A stretch of DNA of 64,000 nt from Monoplex corrugatus (GCA_030674185.1 CM060315.1:88260415-88324414); one strand, 5' to 3'; numbered from the stretch's first letter, positions 55,890 through 64,000 are shown. Notes: a model not told the origin generated them from the sequence alone. Numbers and translations: made by a program.

Positions 55890-57989
55890 GTGAAGCGATT
55901 GGGTGGCAAAGCGAGGGTTAAGAAGATTTCGTCCGCCGAATTCTCAAACCCACAAAGGGGTGGTTCCACCGGTGCACAAACCGCTCTCTCTTCAACTTTG
56001 TCTCTCCCTTTTACGTCTTCTCTCTTTCACACTATCGACAAGTCATCGCAACCCAGCTACGGTTCGGTTGCGGTGACCACGAGCCCTCAACTCAGCTCCG
56101 GCTCAGTTGAATTTTCGTCATTTTACGGCCCTCACACTGCCCGGCACGGTGATCGACTCAACTCCGGTTCTGTCGATTCTGTGCTCGCCCCCTTCGTACA
56201 GCTTAACTCCGGTTCTGCTGGTACTGTTTCAGCCTCCATGGCTGATGGGCGCATTGGGCATGGGTCTCCTTCGGGAGGTAAGATGGACCGTAATGTGAGC
56301 GGAACCGGCTCACCCCCTGGTTCGCCAGGCGGGACACCCCCTGGTTCGCCAGGTGGGCCAAGGGAGACAACCCCACCCTTACGGGCGTCAGATCGTCGAT
56401 CCGACCCGGTTGTCTCCCTTCCTCCCCCACAGCCTGCTGCTGCACCCGCCACAACCTCTCTGTCCCATTCCGGACAGAGCACTTGGGCGCCTTGGCAACT
56501 ACCAAGCGACCCATGGCGGGCTGCCACATCTCTGTCCCATTCCGGACAGAGCACTTGGGCGCCTTGGCACATGCCTAGCCGCCCCCAGCAGGCTGGCCCT
56601 TTGGGCACTGGGGACCGGGCCGGGCCCTACCCTTCATGGGGTCAGGGTCCTGATGCCCCTTGGGCTCAGCCCATGCCGCATCCCATGGCACCGCACATGG
56701 TACCGTGGCACCCATCCTTGGGATTTCCCCCGGCCTCGGCCACGGGATGCACGTGGTGGCCCGGCTTTATGCCCGGCGCCCCACCAGCGCAGGACTCACC
56801 CTGCCCAGCCCCCCCGGCACCACCCGTGTTGGACACAACACCGGGGCTGCCTCCTGGGGGCTCTGACCCGGGTCCCACAACCGTGGCACCCCGGTCAGAC
56901 TCTCCGCAGACTCTCGCCCCCTCCATAGGCGGGCCAGAGGACTCGGACTCGGCCTCAGAGGATGAGGCCCCTGCCCACATGGCATTCTGCTTCCAGGATG
57001 CCATGGACCGGCTGGCACAACTCACACCGGAGGCGGTGTCCACTGTGCCAGAGCCCAAGGCTCCCAAGCTTGGCTCGGCCGAGCGCCTTTTCAGCGCTCA
57101 CCCTACCTCAGCCCCACGGGCCTCCTTACTAAAACAGTCCGACATGGTGGCTGACTGCCTCAGGCAAGCCCAGGACACCGCCAGGGGGAAAGAGGCACAA
57201 GATTTCGTTCCAGGATCTGTGCCTGACTTCCCGGGAGCCTTGCCCTTCAGGAAATTCCTGAAGCCGGCACCGCTCCCCTTCCAGCGGAAGCCCTTCATGG
57301 CCCATGGGCCTATCCCTGACGCTCCCCTCTCGCTCACACAGGAGAACCTCCTCCTTGTGAACGATCGCTCTCGGGCCCAGCCGCAGCATATCTCCATCAC
57401 GGAGAAATGCTTGACGGAATGGGAGGAGAACGCGAGACGGGGGCTGGCGGCAACCTCCGCCCTGGACTCATTCTTGGGCGGCCTAGGGGAAGCCCTGAAG
57501 GACCCCAACCAGCAGTCCTTCACGCTCCGCCAGGCGCCTGACCAGGCAACCATCGTGGCCTTTATCCAGGCCATGGCGCAGGGGCTCAGATCCGTGGCCG
57601 AATCGCAAGCACGCACGTATCTGAACGCCGTCATGGCGAGGCGGGATGCCATTCTCGCGGCATCCTCGGTTGCCACCTCACCGTCGGCAAGGGCCTCCTT
57701 GCGCGCGGTGCCCGTCCAGCCGGGCTCCCTCTTCGGGAACCATGTTCAGGCCGTCCTGAAGCACCAGGCGGACATAAAAAGGGACCTCGCCCTCCATTCG
57801 AGGCCCTCTCGCCCTGCCGTGAAGCGCCCGGCTCCAGCGGCCTACCCGCCAAACAGGCCCACCCACACCAAGTTTCGGGCCGATCCCAGGCCCCAAGGGC
57901 ACAGGAGACCGCAACAGCATTCGGGCAGGCCGGTGGCCCGGCCTAAGGCCCGCAGGCCGGCTCCCTCTCAGCCGGCCAACCCCCAATGA
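55890..57989 (+). CDS. DIRS gag-like ORF
   Basis: About 700 codons, very Pro/Ser/Ala rich. Visible: Gly/Ser-Pro repeats (GSPPGSPGGTPPGSPGG), an internal duplication SLSHSGQSTWAPW at two places 22 residues apart, a conserved-looking middle (KFLKPAPLPFQRKPFMAHGP, ENLLLVNDRSRAQPQ, LTEWEENARRGLAATSALDS, FLGGLGEALKDPNQQSF) and a basic Arg/Pro/Ala tail. No CCHC knuckle, as in many DIRS gag proteins. The frame starts with GTG at 55890; the only nearby ATG (55864) is in another frame and hits a stop at once, suggesting a lost base in the GGG at 55878-55880. Its TGA stop is in frame with the next ORF. Confidence 0.85.
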   Translation: MKRLGGKARVKKISSAEFSNPQRGGSTGAQTALSSTLSLPFTSSLFHTIDKSSQPSYGSVAVTTSPQLSSGSVEFSSFYGPHTARHGDRLNSGSVDSVLAPFVQLNSGSAGTVSASMADGRIGHGSPSGGKMDRNVSGTGSPPGSPGGTPPGSPGGPRETTPPLRASDRRSDPVVSLPPPQPAAAPATTSLSHSGQSTWAPWQLPSDPWRAATSLSHSGQSTWAPWHMPSRPQQAGPLGTGDRAGPYPSWGQGPDAPWAQPMPHPMAPHMVPWHPSLGFPPASATGCTWWPGFMPGAPPAQDSPCPAPPAPPVLDTTPGLPPGGSDPGPTTVAPRSDSPQTLAPSIGGPEDSDSASEDEAPAHMAFCFQDAMDRLAQLTPEAVSTVPEPKAPKLGSAERLFSAHPTSAPRASLLKQSDMVADCLRQAQDTARGKEAQDFVPGSVPDFPGALPFRKFLKPAPLPFQRKPFMAHGPIPDAPLSLTQENLLLVNDRSRAQPQHISITEKCLTEWEENARRGLAATSALDSFLGGLGEALKDPNQQSFTLRQAPDQATIVAFIQAMAQGLRSVAESQARTYLNAVMARRDAILAASSVATSPSARASLRAVPVQPGSLFGNHVQAVLKHQADIKRDLALHSRPSRPAVKRPAPAAYPPNRPTHTKFRADPRPQGHRRPQQHSGRPVARPKARRPAPSQPANPQ

Positions 57990-59927
57990 CTCACCCCCGG
58001 CCTGAGGCCATCACCCCCCACGGGCGATCCTGTGGGCAGTCTCTCCAGACACATCGACGCGTGGGAGAGGCTGCCCGCCAGCCCGTGGGCCCTGCGGGTG
58101 ATCAGGTCGGGGTTCCGCCTTCCTTGGGGCCCAAGGAAGGCTCCTCTCACGCTCTCTCCCCCTGCTTTCGCACTTCCTCAAGATCGCTCGGCCTCGCAGG
58201 CCCTGGATCAGGAGGTTCTTTCGATGTTAGCCAAGGGGGCTACGGAGGAAGTTTCCTTCGCTGCGTCCCCGGGATTCTATGGACGCATCTTTGTGGTCCC
58301 CAAAACTTCGGGGGGCTGGAGGCCCGTCCTGGACCTCTCCTCCCTAAACCGGTTCCTCCGCGTCCTCCATTTCCGTATGGAGACCCCTATGTCCATCCGT
58401 GAGGCCTTGCACCCGGGCGACTGGGGGATATCCATCGACCTCAAGGATGCATACTTCCATCTCCTCATTCACCCCAGGGACAGGAAGTACCTCAGATTCG
58501 TCTGGAGGAACCGGATCTTCCAATTCAGGGCACTGCCCTTCGGTCTGGCACCCGCCCCTTGGCTCTTCACGAAGGTGGCGAGGGAACTCTGCATGCATGT
58601 TCGGGAGAAGGGCATCCGCCTCAAGGCCTATCTAGACGATTGGCTTCTACTCGCCTCCTCCAAAGAACAGTGTGCGCAACAAGCATCCCAGGTCCTGCAA
58701 CTCTGTCACAACCTGGGCTTTGTCTGCAACGAGGAGAAGTCGGACCTAACTCCCTCCAAACAATTCCAGTTCCTGGGCATGTCCTTCGACACCTCCAAGT
58801 GGAGGGTCACCCCGTCTCCCCAGCGCTTACTGCGCCTTCAGGGCCTCTTAGCCCAACTGCTCCCCCAACTCCAAGCGCCAGCAAGGAAGCTGGCCTCCCT
58901 ACTGGGCCTTATGGAGTCGCTGGCACCCCTAGTGCCACTGGGTCGTCTTCTCAAGCGGCAATTCCAACGCGGCTTCAGGAAGCGTTGGTCACAGTCGCTT
59001 CAGCCATGGGACCTCCCGGTCCACCTGGGCCCTTGGTTCATATCAGCAGTGACCAAATGGCGCTCCCAGTCACGCCTGGCCCAGGGAGTCCCCATCACAC
59101 TGCCCCCTCCTCAGGAGCACTTGTTCACGGACGCGTCCACCTCCGGGTGGGGAGCCCATGTCGGCACGCTGACAGCCGCAGGTCGGTGGTCGACCGACCT
59201 CATGCCCTGCCACATAAACATGTTGGAACTGGAGGCAGTTTGCCTGGCACTCGGGGAGTTTCTCCCCTTTCTGAAGGGAAAACATGTCCGCATCAACACG
59301 GACAACACCACAGTAGCTTGTTACATCAACAAGCAAGGGGGCGCCCGCTCCCACTCCTTGTCTCGGAGAGCGGAACAGCTCCTCATCTGGTGCGAGGAAC
59401 ACTCGATTCAGCTCTCAGCAAAGCATGTCCCGGGGAAGATCAACATACTTGCGGACTCTCTCAGCAGATCCCACATGATTCTTCCATCGGAATGGACACT
59501 GGTCCATGCAGTCCTGGAGCCAGTATGGGCAGCATGGTTCAAACCACACGTGGACCTCTTTGCCACCAGGTTCAATCACCGCCTCCCTTTGTACGTCTCT
59601 CCAGTTCCAGACCCAGCGGCCTGGGCTGTAGATGCCCTATCCATTCCATGGTCGAACCTCATCGGCTATGCCTTTCCCCCGTTCCCCATTATGGGGAAAG
59701 TGCTGAGGAAAGCCAGGGAGGACGCAGCGACATTAATCCTTGTCGCACCCAAATGGCCAGCACAGGCATGGTACCCAGAACTTCTGCACCTGTCCCATGT
59801 GCCGCCGCTAAAACTCGCGGTATCGAGCCGCTCCATCCTCCAACCCAGGTCAGGCATTCCGCACGGCAATCCAGACGTTCTAAACCTTCACGCCTGGATG
59901 CTGTGCGGGACTCGATGTCTTCATTAG
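57990..59927 (+). CDS. DIRS reverse transcriptase / RNase H / Dam-like methylase ORF
   Basis: Same frame as gag after one TGA, with no in-frame ATG in the first ~60 codons. RT: VLSMLAKGATEEV, GGWRPVLDLSSLNRFL, ISIDLKDAYFHLLIHPRDRK, FRALPFGLAPAPWLFTKVAR and the catalytic YLDDWLLLAS. RNase H: LFTDASTSGWGAHVG, INMLELEAVCLAL, RINTDNTTVACYINKQGG, VPGKINILADSLSR. C-terminal Dam-like region: HVDLFATRFNHRLPLYVSPV, WAVDALSIPWSNLIGYAFPP, TLILVAPKWPAQAWYPELL, where FPPF stands where phage Dam proteins have NPPY. RT copies the element RNA and RNase H removes it; the role of the methylase-like part is unknown. All RT and RNase H key residues are present. Confidence 0.92.
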   Translation, partial: LTPGLRPSPPTGDPVGSLSRHIDAWERLPASPWALRVIRSGFRLPWGPRKAPLTLSPPAFALPQDRSASQALDQEVLSMLAKGATEEVSFAASPGFYGRIFVVPKTSGGWRPVLDLSSLNRFLRVLHFRMETPMSIREALHPGDWGISIDLKDAYFHLLIHPRDRKYLRFVWRNRIFQFRALPFGLAPAPWLFTKVARELCMHVREKGIRLKAYLDDWLLLASSKEQCAQQASQVLQLCHNLGFVCNEEKSDLTPSKQFQFLGMSFDTSKWRVTPSPQRLLRLQGLLAQLLPQLQAPARKLASLLGLMESLAPLVPLGRLLKRQFQRGFRKRWSQSLQPWDLPVHLGPWFISAVTKWRSQSRLAQGVPITLPPPQEHLFTDASTSGWGAHVGTLTAAGRWSTDLMPCHINMLELEAVCLALGEFLPFLKGKHVRINTDNTTVACYINKQGGARSHSLSRRAEQLLIWCEEHSIQLSAKHVPGKINILADSLSRSHMILPSEWTLVHAVLEPVWAAWFKPHVDLFATRFNHRLPLYVSPVPDPAAWAVDALSIPWSNLIGYAFPPFPIMGKVLRKAREDAATLILVAPKWPAQAWYPELLHLSHVPPLKLAVSSRSILQPRSGIPHGNPDVLNLHAWMLCGTRCLH

Positions 59928-60992
59928 GCCTGTCCCCGGCCGTAATCGGCCTTGTGCAGCAAGCTCACAGGCCGGGCACACAGGGGGTGTACAATGCCCA
60001 CTGGAATGGCTGGGTCTCTTGGTGCACCTCAAATGAGGTGTCACCCCATTCACCCTCTCGCTTGCAGTTGGCCAACTACCTCGGCTTTCTGTCCACAGAG
60101 AAAAAGCTTTCCGCATCCTCAGTGAAGGTCCACAGGGCGGCCATCTGCACCACCATCCGTCAGTTGGGTGGTCCGTCCTTTGAGCACGATCCTCTATTGC
60201 GGAATCTCGTCAGAGGGGCTTCTCTCCAGGAAGCCAGGAACCCCCGCCGAACCCCGGCGTGGGATCTCTTTCTCGTCCTCTCATCCCTTAGACTCCCCCT
60301 TACGAACCCATCAGGGAGTGTTCCCTGAAGTTCCTCTCTTTCAAGACGGCCTTTCTCGTCTCTCTCGCATCGGGGAGGCGCTGCAGCGAAGTGCACGCCC
60401 TTAGTGGTCTCCCCGGAGATGTTGCTCTCGAACCTGATGGCTCGATGTCTCTCCGCCTACTCCCGGAATTCTTGGCCAAGAACCAGTCTCCAGGTTCTCC
60501 TTCGCCGGCCATCCACATCCATCCCCTCACGTCTATCCTCGCTCCGGACGACGAGGATCGCACTCTCTGCCCGGTTCGCGCACTGCGAGCGTACAGAAAG
60601 CGGACGAAATCTTCTCGCCAGCAGCGGCGCCACCTTTTTCTCTCTTACAACGAAAACTATAGAAAGGACATTAGACGCACGTCCATCTCTCGATGGCTGA
60701 GGGAAGTCATCAAGGCTGCGTATGCCAGGTCGAGCGCCGAGCTAGCTGTCTTCTCCCCAAGGCCCCATGAGATCAGAGCATGGGCTTCTTTGCTGGCAGT
60801 CATCCACAATGCCAGCATCCAAAACGTCCTAGACGCCGCGTACTGGCGTTCCCGGGCACTTTCATCCAGTTCTACCTGCGCGACGTCTCCCGTCTGCGCG
60901 AAGATGGGTCCAGGGGTATCGCTTCCGCTGTGGTGGCCCAACACCCCATCTCAGCCACACGCCCTGACTCCTGCCATTCCTCCAGGCGTTAA
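59915..60992 (+). pseudogene. DIRS tyrosine recombinase, two apparent frameshifts
   Basis: Overlaps the RT ORF end by 13 bp. Frame 1 from ATG 59915: SMSSLGLSPAVIGLVQQAHR, GVYNAHWNGWVSWC, SASSVKVHRAAICTTIRQLG, stopping at 60328. The true frame is recovered from about 60297: ECSLKFLSFKTAFLVSLASG then RRCSEVHAL (catalytic Arg), HLFLSYNENYRKDIRRTSIS and RPHEIRAWAS (H-x-x-R). A second shift at about 60850 leads to TFIQFYLRDVSRLRE, whose Tyr is the likely nucleophile, and a stop at 60990-60992. Both shifts equal loss of one C at a C-run (CTCCCCCTT; TTCCCGGG). All catalytic residues are present if the shifts are assembly errors. Confidence 0.88.
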
Positions 60993-61026
60993 CCAGGTAA
61001 GCCCTCCATCCGGGTAGTGCTATTCT

Positions 61027-61116
61027 GCATTTGTGAGCCACGGTATAGTATGTGTAATTAAAAGGAAATTTTCCTTCTAAAATTACGTTTAATCTAACAT
61101 ACTTACCGTGGCTCAC
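61027..61116 (+). repeat. DIRS internal complementary region
   Basis: GCATTTGTGAGCCACGGTATAGTATGTGTAATT is the reverse complement of the left end (55616-55650). It continues into AAAAGGAAATTTTCCTTCTA, AAATTACGTTTAATCTAACA, TACTTACCGTGGCTCAC, the reverse complement of the right end (about 61303-61360). The order equals right end joined to left end, that is, the junction of the circular form. It serves as template to rebuild the split ends. Confidence 0.93.
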
Positions 61117-61187
61117 GCAGAGTCCCTCCCGACCTCCCCGCCTTCCTGGTTCCTTCTAGCCACAGTCAGGGTCAAGGTCAAGGTCTC

Positions 61188-61322
61188 GAAAAGAGGAAGA
61201 GCACCTGCGCATGCGCAAGACGTAGACACTCTCAGAGTTACTGTCCCTTCGGACTTTATTGTTACGAGGCAGAATTGGCAAACCGCTGCCGCTTATTGCA
61301 TTTGTGAGCCACGGTAAGTATG
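61188..61322 (-). repeat. DIRS right inverted terminal repeat
   Basis: Reverse complement of 55622-55758, with the NRF1-type palindrome at 61206-61217. It is followed by a right-specific extension AGATTAAACGTAATTTTAG, AAGGAAAATTTCCTTTT that has no counterpart at the left end but is encoded in the internal complementary region. Confidence 0.93.
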
Positions 61323-62015
61323 TTAGATTAAACGTAATTTTAGAAGGAAAATTTCCTTTTAATAGACACCAAATGATATACTAGACCATTGTGAGCCAGT
61401 GTGGATAATAGTCTTAGAAAGATCATTTAAAAGTTGTGAATATCTAGATAACTGAGGTACAGATTTGTGAAAAACAGGTGTTTCAGGGCTTGAATTGCTG
61501 AAAAAGGTGCCAGGAGAGGCCTTCAAAATGCTTTCAAAATGCTAATTTTCGTTTTCGGCTGGGGGGCGTTGCCCCCCTAGACCCCCCCAGCAGGGGCGTT
61601 GCCCCTGCACCCCACCGGGGCCTGCAGACCCTGGACCCCGGCCTTCCTCTTTTTTTTCAAGCAGCAATTCTACCCCCTGATTTTCCAACCAGAAATTTTT
61701 TTTAACTGTGTTTAGTGTTAGGTCAGAAGTTAATCTAGAAATTTTTTTTGAAAATTCTTAGCAATCAGGGTTTTGTTACATGCCAAATGTCATGACAATC
61801 TGTTTCTGGGGTTTGTTGTTGGGTTTTTTGTTATTGTTTTTTTTAGATTGTTCACACGTGATCATGATAGCCACAGTTCATTGATCATTGCATAATTGAT
61901 AGTCTATCCGGTCACATACTTTATTTTCTTGTAAATGGCAACTGTCTTGCAGACTGCTTGAAGTGCTTCCTCAGCAAATTTTGCCTTGATTTAAGAAAGA
62001 AAGAAAAAAAAAAAG

Positions 62016-62030
62016 GGGGGGGGGGGGGGG
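62016..62030. repeat. poly-G run
   Basis: About 15 G after a GAAAGAAAGAAAAAAAAAAA stretch in the intron. Confidence 0.9.
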
Positions 62031-62229
62031 CTTGTATTTTCAAAAAACTTAATCCACAAAAGTTTACATTTCATTTGTAGAAAGTGTGTATGTGTTTGAA
62101 TTTTGATGGGATATAGACTGTATCAGTGTATGAACAAAACTTAACGTGTGTCTTGTTTTCCATCACAGCTTGATTTCTTAGCAGTGTCGCTTTCACATTT
62201 CTGTTCTACCTTTTAACTTTTATTACAGA

Positions 62230-62292
62230 ATCCATCTGCAGTAAGTTGTAATTCCAGCAGTAATGTCTGTGGTGTATCAGAATCGTCAGAGG
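62230..62292 (+). CDS. NIPBL: candidate NIPBL coding exon 8
   Basis: After acceptor CTTTTATTACAG, an open phase-0 segment AATCCATCTGCAGTAAGT... encodes NPSAVSCNSSSNVCGVSESS E and can end at GAG|GTATTG, phase 0, matching exon 7's phase-0 exit. A shorter 12 bp version ending at GTAAGT is also possible. Serine/asparagine-rich composition fits the neighbours, but no residue identity supports it. The exact left limit is uncertain by a base or two. Confidence 0.4.
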
Positions 62293-63177
62293 TATTGCAA
62301 GCTTGCTTGCGAAAGTTATTCATTTTCATTGACTTTGTTCATTTTTCTGCACAAGCATTACCTGCCAGAATGGTGTATCTGCATGTCTTGTTCCTTTTGT
62401 TGTATTCCCATTCTCTTGATTCTGGCAGGTTGCCCTTGTTTATTTTTCAATGAAATGGAAAGAATGATTCAGATTGATCAGTAATCAATAATTTCCTGTT
62501 CTTTTTGTATGTCTAGAGAGTAAAACTTGTGGAATCAGTGAAACTAAAGTAAAAATGTTTGCACATATTTTCCAGCTACTAATAAAAGAAATTCCTCTTT
62601 GTGTGTGTGTGTGTGTGTGCGCGTGCGTGCGTGCGTGCATGTGAGAGAGAGAGAGAGAGAAAAAGGAACCACAAATTCAGACCTATGGATAGTTGCAAAT
62701 GAATTTAGATGGGCATGACCCATTTCAGAAAAATTATTGTGACACAGAATTATCATTGAATGGTGCTGTTGGTTACAAATGGATTTTGATGAATTCATTT
62801 CAGTATTTGTTCTGACAAATTCATAACTGAATCACAGGAACGAGTTAATGGTGTGGTATTCATTTGGAAGAGGTTATTCTTCTGTAAAAGTAAGACAGAA
62901 GATAATTTTTGCATCTATAGATTTCTGCAAGTAAGTTTGATGAAAATAATGTTAAAGATCAGAAAACATTTTCCATTCAAAAAGTTATATTACAATTTAC
63001 AGGAGATTTGTATGAATGGTTTCACTATCATTGATTTTAGAAACCTAACAGTGTTATAAGGGTTTTTTGTTGTGTTGAAGCTGACAAAAGCATGTTTCTG
63101 ATTATTATTCAGTGTGGATCAACACATTTTTGTCAATTTTGGAACCTTATTTTACTAACCCTGAAACCCTGTTTTAA
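62293..63177 (+). other. intronic sequence, nothing recognised
   Basis: Contains a (GT)n/GCGTGC run at 62599-62640 followed by a short GA run. No exon or repeat family that I can support. Confidence 0.4.
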
Positions 63178-63362
63178 CCCTTTGACTCCCACACCCTATC
63201 CACCAACTGCAAAAACTTAACCCTTTGACTCCTGCACCCTATCCCCCAGCTTCTTGCAGGAAGCTGCTGGATAGGGTGAGGGAGTCAAAGGGTTACGGTT
63301 TTGCTTTGCCAGCATGGTTGACAATGCAGGATGCGGGTGGACAGGGTGCGGGAGTCAAAGGG
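63178..63362. mobile_element. piggyBac-type MITE, perfect TTAA target duplication
   Basis: 185 bp between TTAA at 63174-63177 and 63363-63366. Termini CCCTTTGACTCCCACACCCT and GGGTGCGGGAGTCAAAGGG; central hairpin CCCAGCTTCTTGCAGGAAGC; CATGGTTGACAATGCAGGATGC block intact. Together with 20161-20343 it defines the family. Confidence 0.87.
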
Positions 63363-63366
63363 TTAA

Positions 63367-64000
63367 TGAATTCTGTAATCTGTTATTGTGACCTAGTATG
63401 AACCAGTGTTTCTGTCAGTAAGTGTCTAGTATTAAGCAGTTTGTCAACTGGATTTTTCCACTACACATTAAATCACTAACCTTGACATGTCCATAGTAAT
63501 TTTAGATGCAAATGTGTGATGTCCAAAAAATTATTTGCATTCTGTCACTTGCTAGTATTACAGTGATAAGATAAACCTATGACTTCTGCCACCACTGTTG
63601 CACTTACCAGTAGGCAATCAGGGAGAGAAAAAAAAAAACTTGTAATTTTGTTGATGTTTAGTCAGTCCAAAAGTTATAACATCTTTGAAATTTGCCAGCA
63701 ATGTTTGTAAATTACATCTGTCTTTTGTGAACAGTGTCTTAATAGCTTGTGTCAGAATTGAAAGTTTCCGATTCAGCTTGAATTGGTAAACAGAGTAACT
63801 CATGTCATTTAATACAGAGTAAATAGTTGGTTAGATTATCCCATTTATGGTAATGTGTATGGAAAAAAAATGTGCTTTTTTTTTTTTAGCTGTTAGTCTT
63901 AAGGATATGTGAACTAATCAGTTGCAATTTTAGGTACTATAGCAGTGTAGGTAAGATTTTTATGTATGTTTTTGTGAAGTTGGTTGTGTGTTTGTTTGTA
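63367..64000 (+). other. intronic sequence, nothing recognised
   Basis: AT-rich. A short AG...GTAAGA segment near 63935-63952 could mimic a microexon but has no support. Confidence 0.4.

Larger units (their letters stand above)
55616..61360 (+). mobile_element. DIRS-type tyrosine-recombinase retrotransposon, 5.7 kb
   Basis: Complete structural set for the DIRS order: split inverted terminal repeats, an internal complementary region (61027-61116), a gag-like ORF, an RT/RNase H/Dam-like ORF and an overlapping tyrosine recombinase ORF. There is no integrase or LTR. The two termini share about 137 bp nearly identical in inverted orientation, so the insertion is young. GC content is far above the flanks. 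Known DIRS elements replicate through a circular intermediate integrated by the recombinase, without target duplication, in line with what is seen here. Confidence 0.95.
54787..61680 (+). mobile_element. hAT-like DNA transposon, interrupted by a DIRS element
   Basis: Inverted ends CAGGGGGTGGAATTG (54787) and CAATTCTACCCCCTG (ending about 61680) differ at one position. CAGGG termini suggest the hAT superfamily, but an 8 bp target duplication is not exact. Without the 5.7 kb DIRS insertion the element is about 1.15 kb, with a short BED-like ORF, a GC-rich GGGGGGCGTTGCCCCCCTAG segment near the right end, and an internal inverted repeat (arms about 55572-55612 and 61364-61410). Non-autonomous. 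Confidence 0.6.

Noticed and set aside
56132..57986. Long antisense ORFs opposite the DIRS gag and RT frames
   Set aside because: GC-rich sense coding leaves few stops on the other strand; the antisense products have no recognisable domains.
62930..62942. Microexon between ATCTATAG and GTAAGT
   Set aside because: About 10 bases, with no phase or sequence support. The same goes for the 17-base candidate near 63935-63951.

Overview
Eukaryotic genomic DNA, almost certainly from an invertebrate. I favour a mollusc, probably a gastropod, but this rests on repeat content and protein similarity only. Coding sequence is a few percent of the window. The rest is intron filled with satellites, SINEs, MITEs, broken LINEs and nested transposons.

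Two conserved genes lie head to head. On the minus strand is the 5' part of an SCP2/SCPx ortholog (peroxisomal sterol carrier protein X, thiolase part). Its start codon is at 32167, with exon 1 at 32120-32167, exon 2 at 9160-9217 and exon 3 at 1157-1228; the gene runs off the left edge. On the plus strand is the 5' part of a NIPBL/Nipped-B (Scc2) ortholog, the cohesin loader. Its start codon is at 44687, and seven coding exons with consistent splice phases end at 53742. An eighth exon is possible at 62232-62292, and the gene runs off the right edge. The 32.17-33.35 kb interval between them holds the likely shared promoter, with E2F-like and ETS-like motifs, and candidate NIPBL 5' UTR exons.

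Layout: 0-7 kb holds tandem arrays (81, 36, 39 and about 19 bp units; the last is 3.5 kb long). 7-26 kb holds copies of three interspersed families (a ~540 bp retroposed family, a tRNA-Asp-derived SINE, a TTAA-flanked piggyBac-type MITE), LINE 3' ends and long GT/GA runs. 26.66-29.77 kb is a 36/34 bp satellite. 29.8-32.1 kb holds more SINE copies. 33-44 kb is the NIPBL 5' intron, with a 65 bp tandem array, a broken LINE (40.4-42.0 kb), a BED-like zinc-finger ORF and possible hAT remnants. 44.7-53.7 kb holds the NIPBL exons. 54.8-61.7 kb is a nested structure: a hAT-like element carrying an inverted repeat, in whose centre a 5.7 kb DIRS-type tyrosine-recombinase retrotransposon sits.

The DIRS copy is the most informative locus. 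It has split inverted termini, an internal complementary region that records its circle junction, a gag-like ORF, an RT/RNase H/Dam-like ORF in the same frame after one UGA, and a tyrosine recombinase ORF. Apparent breaks are three single-base losses, all of the same sign and all at short homopolymers, so they may be assembly errors. Its insertion point rebuilds as the centre of a palindrome.
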